Positions 37,586 through 46,111 of a DNA stretch of 56,306 nt are shown piece by piece. Positions within the stretch are counted from its first letter, which is position 1, and each line of letters opens with the position of its first letter. A model generated the notes under the pieces. It did not search any database, had not been told where the DNA came from, and saw nothing but the letters and a program-made list of their open reading frames with translations. Position numbers and translations under genes: made by a program. Source of the DNA: SAR202 cluster bacterium (GTDB lineage: Bacteria; Chloroflexota; Dehalococcoidia; Lucifugimonadales; UBA826); assembly GCA_009392815.1 (NCBI GenBank), contig VFFS01000067.1, positions 1-56,306 of the forward strand. Reading direction: 5' to 3'.

Positions 37586-38488
37586 TCACTTTTTAGTTGC
37601 TAATACGGCAGTCCAATCACTGTCAGTCATAACTTTTTCGAAAACTACACCCAGAGGCTCAAAAACATCACGAACATCTTCCAAAGCATTTTCCAATACC
37701 CCGGATAAAATCAACTTACCTCCACTTCTCAACCCTTTTGTCAGATGGTCGGCAAGTTCAATGATGACTTTAGCGGATATGTTAGCTAATGCGAGATCAA
37801 AATCTCCCTCAGAATACCGATAGTCAGGAAGCGTACTATTGAAAACCTCCACGGACTCATCAACCGCATTTAAGACACAATTCTCCTTGGCTACTTTGGA
37901 AGCATTGCTTTCAATTTCAAAACCAATAGAGGACAGTGCTCCGAGCTTAACTGCAGTTACTGATAATATTCCAGATCCGCATCCCAAATCTATTATCTTC
38001 TCCCCACCAACGATAGTATCCTCCAATAACTCCATACACATTCTAGTCGTTGGATGATGGCCAGTGCCAAACGCCATACCAGGATCTAAAAAGATAATCA
38101 CATCGTCCCGTAGTGATGCATGTTCCTGCCACGTCGGACATATCACCAATTTTCTACCAACCCTAATTGGATGAAAATATTGTTTCCAATTAGTTTCCCA
38201 ATCTTCATCCTTAATTTCCGTCTCTTTAAGCGGTTCAATCGGATGGAGATGATTGATTAGTTTTACCCCAATCTCAATATTGGCCCTGCGCTCATCTGTG
38301 GAATCATCTTTTGGAATATAGGTACGAACACTGAATGTTTCTGGGACCGGAGCGACTTCACCTTCGTCAGGGTTGAAATCAGCGGGACTCTCTATGGAAA
38401 CCCCACCGTATCCATACTTGTAAAATATATGAGAAATCGGCTCCACGAATTCCGGTGGTACATCAACACACAATTCCAACCATTTCAC
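37586..38488 (-). CDS. prmA: Ribosomal protein L11 methyltransferase
   Basis: SAM-dependent trimethylation of ribosomal protein L11; 300 aa. The N-terminal substrate-recognition domain begins with KWLELCVDVPPEFVE. The catalytic domain has FGTGHHPTTRMCMELLE, IIDLGCGSGILSV and LALANISAKVIIEL. The start is GTG, overlapping the dnaJ stop by one base (TAGTG), so translation is coupled. Confidence 0.93.
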   Translation of the reverse strand: MKWLELCVDVPPEFVEPISHIFYKYGYGGVSIESPADFNPDEGEVAPVPETFSVRTYIPKDDSTDERRANIEIGVKLINHLHPIEPLKETEIKDEDWETNWKQYFHPIRVGRKLVICPTWQEHASLRDDVIIFLDPGMAFGTGHHPTTRMCMELLEDTIVGGEKIIDLGCGSGILSVTAVKLGALSSIGFEIESNASKVAKENCVLNAVDESVEVFNSTLPDYRYSEGDFDLALANISAKVIIELADHLTKGLRSGGKLILSGVLENALEDVRDVFEPLGVVFEKVMTDSDWTAVLATKK

Positions 38489-39642
38489 TAGGTACTTTCC
38501 CTACCACCAAAAACATTTTTGAATTTGCCAAATATTCCAGTATCTTCTTCATCACCCATCTTTGGCAAAGTAGTCCCTAGTTTCTCCAAAAGTTCTTTCT
38601 GCATGTTGTCCAACTTGGTAGGAACATGCAAGTTTACCTTCACCAGTTGGTCACCACGCCGCGTACCTTGAATCTGAACAACACCTTTCCCTTTAAGTCT
38701 AAAAGTCTTTCCGTTCTGGGTCCCAGCGGGAACGGTTAATTCCACATCTCCTTCTATTGTGGGGACCACAATCGTGCCACCAAGAGAAGCTTGAACTATA
38801 TTTACCGGCACATCCAGTCTGATATTTATACCATCTCTAACAAAAAATGGATGTTCCTCTATGCGAAATATCACAAACAAATCCCCTGGAGGCCCGCCAT
38901 TGGAACCATGCTCTCCTTCACCTGTAAGACGAATCTGAGTATCTTCTCTTACTCCAGCCGGAATAGTTGTGGCTATTGTTCTTTTTCTTCGTTGTTTCCC
39001 TTGTCCTCTACATTGGGTACATGGATCAGTGATGCTTTTCCCTTCACCTCTACAGGCACTGCAGTCAGTTACCTGTACAAACTGACCAAAAGCACTTTGC
39101 TGGGCCCTTCGTACCTGACCTTGACCATTGCACGAACGACATGTAGAAAAATCGCTCCCAGGTTCACTTCTCGACCCCCTGCACTTACTGCAAGACTCTA
39201 TTCTATTAATTTCAAACTCTTTCTCAGTTCCAAATATGGCTTCTTCAAAATCCAAATCCATCGAGTACTTTAAGTCCGAACCTCTTGATGGTCTATTCCT
39301 ATTAGATGAAGATCTAGATCCAAATCCAGAACCCCCAAAGAAGGAATCAAATATATCTCCAAATCCACCTAAGTCCTCGAATCCTCCAAACCCTGAATTT
39401 GCTCCACCATTTCCACTCAGGCCAGCGTGCCCAAATTGATCATATCTCGCTCTTTTTTCTTGATCTGAAAGAACCTGATACGCCTCATTTATTTCTTTAA
39501 ATTTCTCCTCGGCATTCTTATCTTTATTCCTATCTGGGTGGAATTCAAACGCCAGCTTCCTAAAAGCTTTTTTTAGGTCCTCATCGCTCGCGTTTTTTGA
39601 AACACCGAGTATTTCGTAATAATCTCTTTTTTGTGTAGTCAT
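38488..39642 (-). CDS. dnaJ: Chaperone protein DnaJ
   Basis: Hsp40 co-chaperone of 384 aa. The J domain has [18 protein letters not shown] and the HPD tripeptide in [11 protein letters not shown] Gly/Phe-rich linker follows. The zinc domain holds four Cys motifs: [24 protein letters not shown] and CTQCRGQG; the first lacks its final Gly. dnaK and grpE are not in the window, and no CIRCE or other heat-shock operator is visible upstream. A TATAAT -10 lies at 39668-39673 on the minus strand. Confidence 0.95.
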   Translation of the reverse strand: MTTQKRDYYEILGVSKNASDEDLKKAFRKLAFEFHPDRNKDKNAEEKFKEINEAYQVLSDQEKRARYDQFGHAGLSGNGGANSGFGGFEDLGGFGDIFDSFFGGSGFGSRSSSNRNRPSRGSDLKYSMDLDFEEAIFGTEKEFEINRIESCSKCRGSRSEPGSDFSTCRSCNGQGQVRRAQQSAFGQFVQVTDCSACRGEGKSITDPCTQCRGQGKQRRKRTIATTIPAGVREDTQIRLTGEGEHGSNGGPPGDLFVIFRIEEHPFFVRDGINIRLDVPVNIVQASLGGTIVVPTIEGDVELTVPAGTQNGKTFRLKGKGVVQIQGTRRGDQLVKVNLHVPTKLDNMQKELLEKLGTTLPKMGDEEDTGIFGKFKNVFGGREST

Positions 39643-39667
39643 AATCTAAGTTCTTAATTCACTATAA

Positions 39668-39673
39668 ATTATA
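39668..39673 (-). promoter_or_regulatory. Possible -10 box of dnaJ
   Basis: TATAAT on the minus strand, 26 bases before the dnaJ ATG; no good -35 is seen at standard spacing. Confidence 0.35.
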
Positions 39674-39718
39674 TCTTAGGAAACATATTTCGCTTATATT
39701 GGTACGTCGATCAATTGA

Positions 39719-40597
39719 TCAATGAAACCCGACTGCATCTATCGTATTGGATAATAACATCGCTATCGTCATTGGACCCACTCCACCAGGAACAGGTGTT
39801 ATCGCAGAGGCCCTCTTTGAAACTCCTGAAAAGTCTATATCCCCAACCAATTTATATCCTCTTTTTCTGTCAGTTGCCTCAACTCGATTGATACCAACAT
39901 CTATCGCAACAACACCATCTGAAACCATATCAGAGGTGACAAATCCTGGAATACCTATAGCGGCAATAAGTATTTCCGCAGATCGGCATACATCCCCTAT
40001 ATTTTTCGTCCGACTATGACATATTGTTACAGTCGCGTCCCCTCCCTCACCTTTCATAGAAAGAAGATTTGAAATGGGTCTACCGACTATATTACTGCGT
40101 CCAAGTATAACCACACGCTTACCTGATGGATTATTACCGGTCCGGAGGAGCATCTGAACAATACCTCCAGGAGTTGCCGGGACAAACCGAGGTGTACCAG
40201 CCGCCAATAAACCAGCGTTGTTGGGATGGAGACCATCTACATCCTTCAGGGGGTCTATAGATGACGTTACAGTAGCCTCATTAATATGATCTGGTAATGG
40301 TAACTGTACTAGGATTCCATCGCAGCTAGCATCAATATTTAATTCATTAACAACCTGAATAATTTCATCTTCAGTAGAGCTGTGGGGCATTGCAATGGTA
40401 TTACCAATCATTCCCGCCTCTTTTGCCGCACGTTGCTTGTTACGCACATAAACAGCTGAAGCAGGATCATCTCCCACTAGAACGACTGACAGCCCAGGAG
40501 GCCTAGCCATCTTCGATTTTAGTCTTTTAACATGATTTTTTACTTCTGCCTTGATCTGTGCCGATAAATCGGTACCATCAATGATCTTAGAATCCAT
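39719..40597 (-). CDS. folD: Methylenetetrahydrofolate dehydrogenase/cyclohydrolase
   Basis: Bifunctional one-carbon enzyme converting methylene- to formyl-tetrahydrofolate; 292 aa. Lys54 in YVRNKQRAAKEAG is the catalytic Lys. ILVQLPLPDHI, VDGLHPNNAGLL, VILGRSNIVGRPISNLL and TPVPGGVGPMTIAML are diagnostic. AAGGGA precedes the ATG. A 12-base palindrome overlaps its stop codon. Confidence 0.95.
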   Translation of the reverse strand: MDSKIIDGTDLSAQIKAEVKNHVKRLKSKMARPPGLSVVLVGDDPASAVYVRNKQRAAKEAGMIGNTIAMPHSSTEDEIIQVVNELNIDASCDGILVQLPLPDHINEATVTSSIDPLKDVDGLHPNNAGLLAAGTPRFVPATPGGIVQMLLRTGNNPSGKRVVILGRSNIVGRPISNLLSMKGEGGDATVTICHSRTKNIGDVCRSAEILIAAIGIPGFVTSDMVSDGVVAIDVGINRVEATDRKRGYKLVGDIDFSGVSKRASAITPVPGGVGPMTIAMLLSNTIDAVGFH

Positions 40598-40654
40598 CTA
40601 TCCCTTTACCATATTAAAATGTATCTACAACAGTGGTGAATTTTACGAACATCA

Positions 40655-40713
40655 ATTATAACTTCCCACAATCTTATTTACATAACAGGATCTATTATCT
40701 GATCAAGTATAAT
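40655..40713. promoter_or_regulatory. Divergent -10 boxes between folD and acpS
   Basis: TATAAT occurs on the minus strand (40655-40660, toward folD) and on the plus strand (40708-40713, toward acpS). Neither has a good -35, so both are tentative. Confidence 0.35.
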
Positions 40714-40739
40714 CTCAAACTTAGTTGAGAGGTCTTACA

Positions 40740-41141
40740 TTGCTAATTACTGGTGTCGACATAGTTGAGATTGATCGTGTTGCTCGTGTCACGAAGGAAT
40801 ACGGCAAAAGATTCCTAGAAAGAATTTATACAGAGGAAGAAAGATTATATTGCAGAGGAAGAGCTCCACAATTAGCCAGTCGTTTCGCTGCAAAGGAAGC
40901 GGTCATGAAGGCACTAGGTACGGGCACAAGGGGAGTAGGGTGGAAGGATATCGAAATCCGAAGAAGAAGAGGAAGTGCCCCTTTTATTAAACTCCATGGA
41001 AGAGCAAATATGCGTGCGGAACAGATTGGAGTCCAAGATATTGCTCTATCATTATCACATTCAGAAAAGTACGCCGTCGCTTCTGTCGTGGGTCAAAGCA
41101 ACAGGGGTAATCTAATCCCACGGGTCCCCGACACACAATGA
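40740..41141 (+). CDS. acpS: Holo-[acyl-carrier-protein] synthase
   Basis: Attaches the 4'-phosphopantetheine arm to acyl carrier protein; 133 aa. ITGVDIVEIDRV and the SRFAAKEAVMKALGTG helix hold the Mg-binding Asp and Glu. LSLSHSEKYAVA is conserved. The frame opens at 40725, but the TTG at 40740 has GAGAGGT at good spacing and gives the standard N-terminus. Confidence 0.92.
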   Translation: MLITGVDIVEIDRVARVTKEYGKRFLERIYTEEERLYCRGRAPQLASRFAAKEAVMKALGTGTRGVGWKDIEIRRRRGSAPFIKLHGRANMRAEQIGVQDIALSLSHSEKYAVASVVGQSNRGNLIPRVPDTQ

Positions 41142-41169
41142 AAGCAAAGGAAATTATAGGATTCAGGAA

Positions 41170-41853
41170 CTACTTGCTTCCAATCCTAGATCTAAGATAG
41201 TGCACTAGTTCCCATCGTTCTTCTTCTGTAAGTAGCTTGCCGAACTCAGGCATTATTGCAGACGACGTTTTGCCTCTCGCCGCCGCTGCCAAACCAGGCC
41301 TACCCCCCCAAGTTATGTACCCAAATATCTCTCCGTCTGTCAATTCTCTAACTCTGTCCGAGTTGAGATTCACAGGTTCCGCACCATCATACGCCAACGA
41401 CCCATCATTCCTAGCACTTAGCAAGGTGGTTATCGGGCCTGCTCCATCCAATTTAATACCATGACACACTTGGCAGTTTACTGAATAGACCTTTTGGGCA
41501 TTTACATCGTCATAGCTAGCTACAAATTCCTTTGGTATGTCGAGCCCCTTAAGCTCATCAAGATCCAGAATTTTAACCTCACCACCTGTCACAGGTACTG
41601 ATCCTTCTGGGGGTAATAGCCTAGGAACTTCCTGAACTCTGTAAGAATCAGAATAATGCATCTCAGAAAAAACTAGTACGGCGTGTGATCCAGTTTCAGG
41701 AAATGCGGGAAGCTCAAAATTTATCGCCCCACCAAATTCCACTCTACCGGATTTGCTGTCATAGCAACCAGCTGTGACAAGCATAAACAGCACCGCCGCC
41801 AAAATAGACAACGAAATCCTGCTGATTTTGATATTGAATTGACTTAAAAACAT
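41170..41853 (-). CDS. actE: Alternative complex III monoheme cytochrome c subunit, ActE-like
   Basis: A 227-aa lipoprotein cytochrome: signal peptide with lipobox VTAGC (Cys30), then a class I cytochrome c domain. Heme attachment is CQVCH (127-131) and the likely axial Met200 is in AIMPEFGKLLT. It should face the outer side of the membrane and pass electrons from complex III to a terminal acceptor. It is last in the operon, 16 bases after actD. Confidence 0.87.
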   Translation of the reverse strand: MFLSQFNIKISRISLSILAAVLFMLVTAGCYDSKSGRVEFGGAINFELPAFPETGSHAVLVFSEMHYSDSYRVQEVPRLLPPEGSVPVTGGEVKILDLDELKGLDIPKEFVASYDDVNAQKVYSVNCQVCHGIKLDGAGPITTLLSARNDGSLAYDGAEPVNLNSDRVRELTDGEIFGYITWGGRPGLAAAARGKTSSAIMPEFGKLLTEEERWELVHYLRSRIGSK

Positions 41854-41869
41854 TTATAACGCTCTTTAA

Positions 41870-42385
41870 TTATTCCCAACCCCTGATAATTTCACCTTCC
41901 ACCCCTGCTTTCTTGAGTGCCTCTTCAGCAACCTCCGTTCTACCTTCCTCAGTAGTAACGGTAACTCCAATATGACCTTCTGTTATTTTCTCACTGTAGG
42001 CACCCATGAACAGGCGAGGTAGCCTGGATTCAAATAGGATACCTATGATGGTGAATATAATGGCCCCAAGCATCGTTCCCTCATACATAATGATCGCCAT
42101 GGGAGGTATCGACAATATAGGCTTTCCTCCAGTTATGAGTGGATAAGCCATTTGAGTTCCTGCAGTGATAATCAAGCCACCAGTGAATCCACAGGCTGCC
42201 CCAATAAGTGGCCACCGAAAAAGATGGTGTTCAGGTTCTGCTTCCCCAAACGTACCTTCCGGGTAGGGGGTACCTGTCAATAATTCATATTCGCCTTCTT
42301 CAAATCCTGCATCCCTCAAGTTATCGAGGGCATCAGCGGCGGAATCTTCTTCAGTGTAGAGACCTAATACACTTTTCTTAGCCAT
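41870..42385 (-). CDS. actD: Alternative complex III subunit ActD (DUF3341)
   Basis: A 171-aa protein with two central membrane segments (about 59-80 and 100-120) between soluble ends, and the family start SVLGLYTEEDSAADALDNLRD. In solved complexes ActD is a two-helix peripheral membrane subunit of unknown catalytic role. AAGGAT lies six bases before the ATG. It lies between the NrfD gene actC and actE. Confidence 0.9.
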   Translation of the reverse strand: MAKKSVLGLYTEEDSAADALDNLRDAGFEEGEYELLTGTPYPEGTFGEAEPEHHLFRWPLIGAACGFTGGLIITAGTQMAYPLITGGKPILSIPPMAIIMYEGTMLGAIIFTIIGILFESRLPRLFMGAYSEKITEGHIGVTVTTEEGRTEVAEEALKKAGVEGEIIRGWE

Positions 42386-42416
42386 AACTGATCCTTATAG
42401 TCCTAATATATTTATA

Positions 42417-43826
42417 TTAATGGTTTTTGTCATAATAGTGATGTGGGAGCCCTTCACGTATAGAGGCCGGAACGGTTTTACGCCCAACTTTGATAACGTG
42501 TCGGAAAACGACACCCTCTTTCACATCAAACAGTGGAATTAATGGAAGCACCTTAGCAAATAGCAACATACCCAAAGCGACAAAGGCAAAGGTTTCCACA
42601 ACTATCAGTATCTCTACCAAAGATGGATGATACGTGCCCCAATCGAACGTCATATGAGTCCGGCGAACCAAGCCAGGTATTACAATTAGGAACCTTTCAA
42701 GCCACATGCCTATGTTTACCAAAATGGTTGTCCAAAACATTATTTTCGCGCTTCTTCTAAATCTCTTGAAAAGCCACATTGGCACAGGAATAACGAATGA
42801 CAGAATCACGAATATAGCGAACAAAGGACCATATGGCCATTCGAAGGCCTGCAACTCTCTCAAGGCAATTTCAGGACTATCTAAAGTGTAAAGTGCATAG
42901 ACCCATTCCAAGAAGAAAAAGAAAAACCATGTCGTTGCCACAACTATTAATAGCCTGGCTATAGCGTCGAAATGATCTGGCTTAATATAATTGTCAAGTT
43001 TATAAAGCCAAACAGCCAAAGCCATAAGCATAGCTACGGCTGAAACACCAGAGTGTATGGCTCCAATAATGAAATATGGCGCAAATATTGTTGAGTGCCA
43101 ACCCTCGACTCCTATCAAAACTGCGAAGTCCCATGACACTATTGAATGAACCGAGACGAAAACAGGAAGAACTAAGGCAGACAATAATATGCCCGCGATT
43201 GTTTGTAGTCTCCATTGACGAGGAGTACCTCTGAATCCCAAACATAGAAATGCGTAGATCCTTTTTACAAACAACCCTTTTGCCCTGTCTCTAAGTATGG
43301 CTATATCGGGTAATAAACAGACAAAAACAAACAAAGAACTTGCAATCAAATATGTCCCCACCGCACTCGGGTCCCAGACGAAAGGGGACCTTATGTTAGG
43401 CCATATTCCTCTATCAAAGTCATATGGGAAAATCCAATAAAGCACTCTCCAAGGTCTTCCGACATGGAAAAGAGGCGTATGAAGAGCAGCGATCAGGGAG
43501 AACACTGTCATCACCTCAGCCGCCCTAGTCACTGGCCTTCTCCACTCCGCTTGAGTGAGACGCAGGATAGCAGAGATCATAATTCCAGCATGGCTAATAC
43601 CGATCCAGAAAACGAAGTTTGCTATGAAAAACCCCCAGAAAACAGGTCTATTCAAACCCGTCACACCAACCCCGTGGTACACCATATAGCTGAATGCTCC
43701 CAAACCCGTAGCCACTACGATTCCCAGTCCTACTACAGCGGGTAGCCACCATTTAGGGACCGTTAGCACGTCCCGCAACAGTTCATCGTTGATCTGTTTC
43801 TGGCTTAGTTGTGTATGTTCCTGCAT
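42417..43826 (-). CDS. actC: Alternative complex III NrfD-type membrane subunit ActC
   Basis: A 469-aa polytopic membrane protein of the NrfD/PsrC family with about ten helices. NRPVFWGFFIANFVFWIGIS and HVGRPWRVLYWIFPY are the conserved ActC stretches around the quinol site, and WERF-like helix NIGMWLERFLIVIPG is also present. It is the quinol-oxidising, possibly ion-translocating subunit. It is placed 24 bases after the second NrfD gene and before actD. Confidence 0.9.
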   Translation of the reverse strand: MQEHTQLSQKQINDELLRDVLTVPKWWLPAVVGLGIVVATGLGAFSYMVYHGVGVTGLNRPVFWGFFIANFVFWIGISHAGIMISAILRLTQAEWRRPVTRAAEVMTVFSLIAALHTPLFHVGRPWRVLYWIFPYDFDRGIWPNIRSPFVWDPSAVGTYLIASSLFVFVCLLPDIAILRDRAKGLFVKRIYAFLCLGFRGTPRQWRLQTIAGILLSALVLPVFVSVHSIVSWDFAVLIGVEGWHSTIFAPYFIIGAIHSGVSAVAMLMALAVWLYKLDNYIKPDHFDAIARLLIVVATTWFFFFFLEWVYALYTLDSPEIALRELQAFEWPYGPLFAIFVILSFVIPVPMWLFKRFRRSAKIMFWTTILVNIGMWLERFLIVIPGLVRRTHMTFDWGTYHPSLVEILIVVETFAFVALGMLLFAKVLPLIPLFDVKEGVVFRHVIKVGRKTVPASIREGLPHHYYDKNH

Positions 43827-43850
43827 TTATATTATGTTTCCGTTTTATAC

Positions 43851-45320
43851 CTATCTTGGCTTACCAAGGACCAAAACTTTTGCCCTGTGATATTGAACTT
43901 CGGCCTTGTAAAGTAAAAATTCTTTTTGTTCCCATATATTCATCACTGGGATTAATCTGCTAGCCATCATGAATATGAAAATCGAACCCCCAATAAATCC
44001 AACTATGAGAAATATATCCGTAATACCTGGTGCAAGAATTTTATCGGGTACTTCACTCATCTCCATCTCAAGCATACTTGCGAAGTCACGACTAGCAGCG
44101 TCCCATGATGCAACATATAACCTGATCCTGTCCAGCAAGGTGCCAATAAGCACAGAAACGGCTATAAGTGGAGGACCCCAAACACTTCTCCTCACAGGGT
44201 TCCAAATCATCGAGAACCAAGGAATTATGAACACCAGCAGAAATTCCGCAATAAACATCCACATGTAAGGACCTGATATCAGCAGTTCAAGAAGAGACAA
44301 TTCAGACGGTTTCTTGGCGTACCAAAACAAATTAAAACTCGAAAACCAGAACCAGAACCAAAGCAATGACAGAGCAAGAAGAAGCTTCCCAAGACCCCAG
44401 AATTGATCTAATCCAATGTAGTCTTTATACCCACCAAACTGCCTTAAGCAGAAGATGGTCAACATCACGGTTGCCACCCCAGCCTGCAGAGCGTTATGCG
44501 CGTGGGTGATCGGATACAAAGAATCGATCCACCCTGGAACATGCACCATCAGAAACTCAACACTTATAAAAAAGTGTACGAATATCAACATCATGAAATA
44601 AAAAGCACTTATTACACCCATCCTGTGATATTGCCAGTTCCATTGTCCCGATGTACCTATCCAGCCAAGAGACAACCTCTCGCCCCATTTCTTTCTCCAG
44701 CCGGATCCTTGGTCCCTCAATACAGCGAAATCCGGCAAGCAAGATATCCAGACCAAGGCCAAGCCAAGAACAACTAAGGAAATGATCGCTAAGGTTGCCC
44801 AGATATGTGGTGAATATGCTGGAACGGATTCAAACCCGGTCCAAAATTCATTTTTGCTAGCCTGATGACCGTAAAACCACAAGCTTCTTCGCCCGTTTTC
44901 CAGACTAGGTAGTAGCCATATCAAGGGAATATACAGAATCAAATTGAGACATCCTGCAAGCGTCCACAGTTCGGCAGCTCGTGAAATTGGCCTTCTCCAG
45001 TGGGCATTGACGATACGAGGCGCGATTGCAACCATAGGGGCCGCAGATGTGGTAGTCATCAAAAAAGCAAAAACCGCTACGTAATACCCCCACACATCTT
45101 TATCATCAAACCCAGAAGCTAGCCTCAGAACAAATCCAATAATCCCGAGTACAAACATCAAACCTGTTAGGGCAGCAAATTGCCAAAACCGGTTCGAAAT
45201 TACATTGTGTATCCGGAGTAGTCGATCCGAGACGTCTTTCCGATTATCAACAGAATTTTCTGTCTCGGCATACGGTTCTGGAACCGCCTCGTATTCAACT
45301 CCAGCCGAATTAATGGCCAT
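43851..45320 (-). CDS. actF: Second NrfD-type membrane subunit, ActF-like
   Basis: A 489-aa membrane protein with about ten helices and recognisable NrfD positions such as NAHWRRPISRAAELWT and CLPDFAVLRDQGSGW. It is more divergent than actC; known complexes carry two NrfD paralogs, ActC and ActF, so this is taken as ActF. The frame opens at 45341, but ATG 45320 has AGGAG six bases upstream; the start overlaps the ferredoxin gene by eleven bases. Unusually it precedes actC rather than closing the operon. Confidence 0.82.
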   Translation of the reverse strand: MAINSAGVEYEAVPEPYAETENSVDNRKDVSDRLLRIHNVISNRFWQFAALTGLMFVLGIIGFVLRLASGFDDKDVWGYYVAVFAFLMTTTSAAPMVAIAPRIVNAHWRRPISRAAELWTLAGCLNLILYIPLIWLLPSLENGRRSLWFYGHQASKNEFWTGFESVPAYSPHIWATLAIISLVVLGLALVWISCLPDFAVLRDQGSGWRKKWGERLSLGWIGTSGQWNWQYHRMGVISAFYFMMLIFVHFFISVEFLMVHVPGWIDSLYPITHAHNALQAGVATVMLTIFCLRQFGGYKDYIGLDQFWGLGKLLLALSLLWFWFWFSSFNLFWYAKKPSELSLLELLISGPYMWMFIAEFLLVFIIPWFSMIWNPVRRSVWGPPLIAVSVLIGTLLDRIRLYVASWDAASRDFASMLEMEMSEVPDKILAPGITDIFLIVGFIGGSIFIFMMASRLIPVMNIWEQKEFLLYKAEVQYHRAKVLVLGKPR

Positions 45321-46068
45321 GCACAGCTCCTGCAGATTCATCCACTTTCTTGAGATAAATCACATTAGTTTCCGTACCTAAGTTGTCCAAAAGACGATAT
45401 CCCCTACCATCTTTTTTACCTCGGTTGGACATTGCCTCCTCTTTCATGATTGAAACCTGGCTGGTTTCATCATTAAAGTCTCCAAACGTCAAGGAAGTCG
45501 TTGGGCAGGCGTTAACACATGCAGGGCTGATTCCTCTGTCTCCATCCTCGACTTGCACTCCATCCCTATCCGCCTCTCTTGTCGACCTTCTGATGCGTTG
45601 CACACAGAAGCTGCATTTCTCCATTATTCCCCGGCTACGCACGGTAACATCAGGATTCAGCTGATTTTTAAGACTATCCGGCCACTCCGGCTCCCAAAAA
45701 TTAAAAAACCTTACATGGTAGGGACAACCGTTCGCGCAAAACCTAGTTCCTATGCAACGATTGTAGACCTGAACGTTAAGACCCTCATTATTGTGATAGG
45801 TAGCATATACAGGACATACAGGTTCACAGGGGGCATTCCCGCATTGTTGACACATGACCGGAATGAAGCGGGCTTTTACATTGGGATATTCACCTTCCCA
45901 ATACCGTTCAATTCGAATCCATTGAATAGCGCGACGTTGATTGAAGTGTTCTTCAAGATTATTCGGAATGTTGTTCTCAGACTGGCAGGCGATAACACAG
46001 CCATTACAGCCAGTGCACCTGTCAATATCCACCACCATCCCCCATTTTCTATCTTGGCTATCAGCCAT
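45310..46068 (-). CDS. Alternative complex III iron-sulfur subunit (ActB2-type ferredoxin)
   Basis: A 252-aa polyferredoxin with four cluster motifs: CTGCNGCVIAC; CQQCGNAPCEPVCP; CIGTRFCANGCPY; CSFC with CVNACP. In typical alternative complex III this domain is the C-terminal half (B2) of a fused ActB; here it is a separate gene. AGGAG precedes the ATG. It passes electrons through its clusters toward the ActA/ActE hemes. It lies 43 bases after the ActB1 gene. Confidence 0.9.
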   Translation of the reverse strand: MADSQDRKWGMVVDIDRCTGCNGCVIACQSENNIPNNLEEHFNQRRAIQWIRIERYWEGEYPNVKARFIPVMCQQCGNAPCEPVCPVYATYHNNEGLNVQVYNRCIGTRFCANGCPYHVRFFNFWEPEWPDSLKNQLNPDVTVRSRGIMEKCSFCVQRIRRSTREADRDGVQVEDGDRGISPACVNACPTTSLTFGDFNDETSQVSIMKEEAMSNRGKKDGRGYRLLDNLGTETNVIYLKKVDESAGAVHGH

Positions 46069-46111
46069 TTATTTGCTCCTGCACTTAGATCTTCCTCTGT
46101 ATCTTTACCAA

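Noticed and set aside
39643-39718. CIRCE heat-shock operator before dnaJ
   Set aside because: No TTAGCACTC-N9-GAGTGCTAA-like repeat is present.
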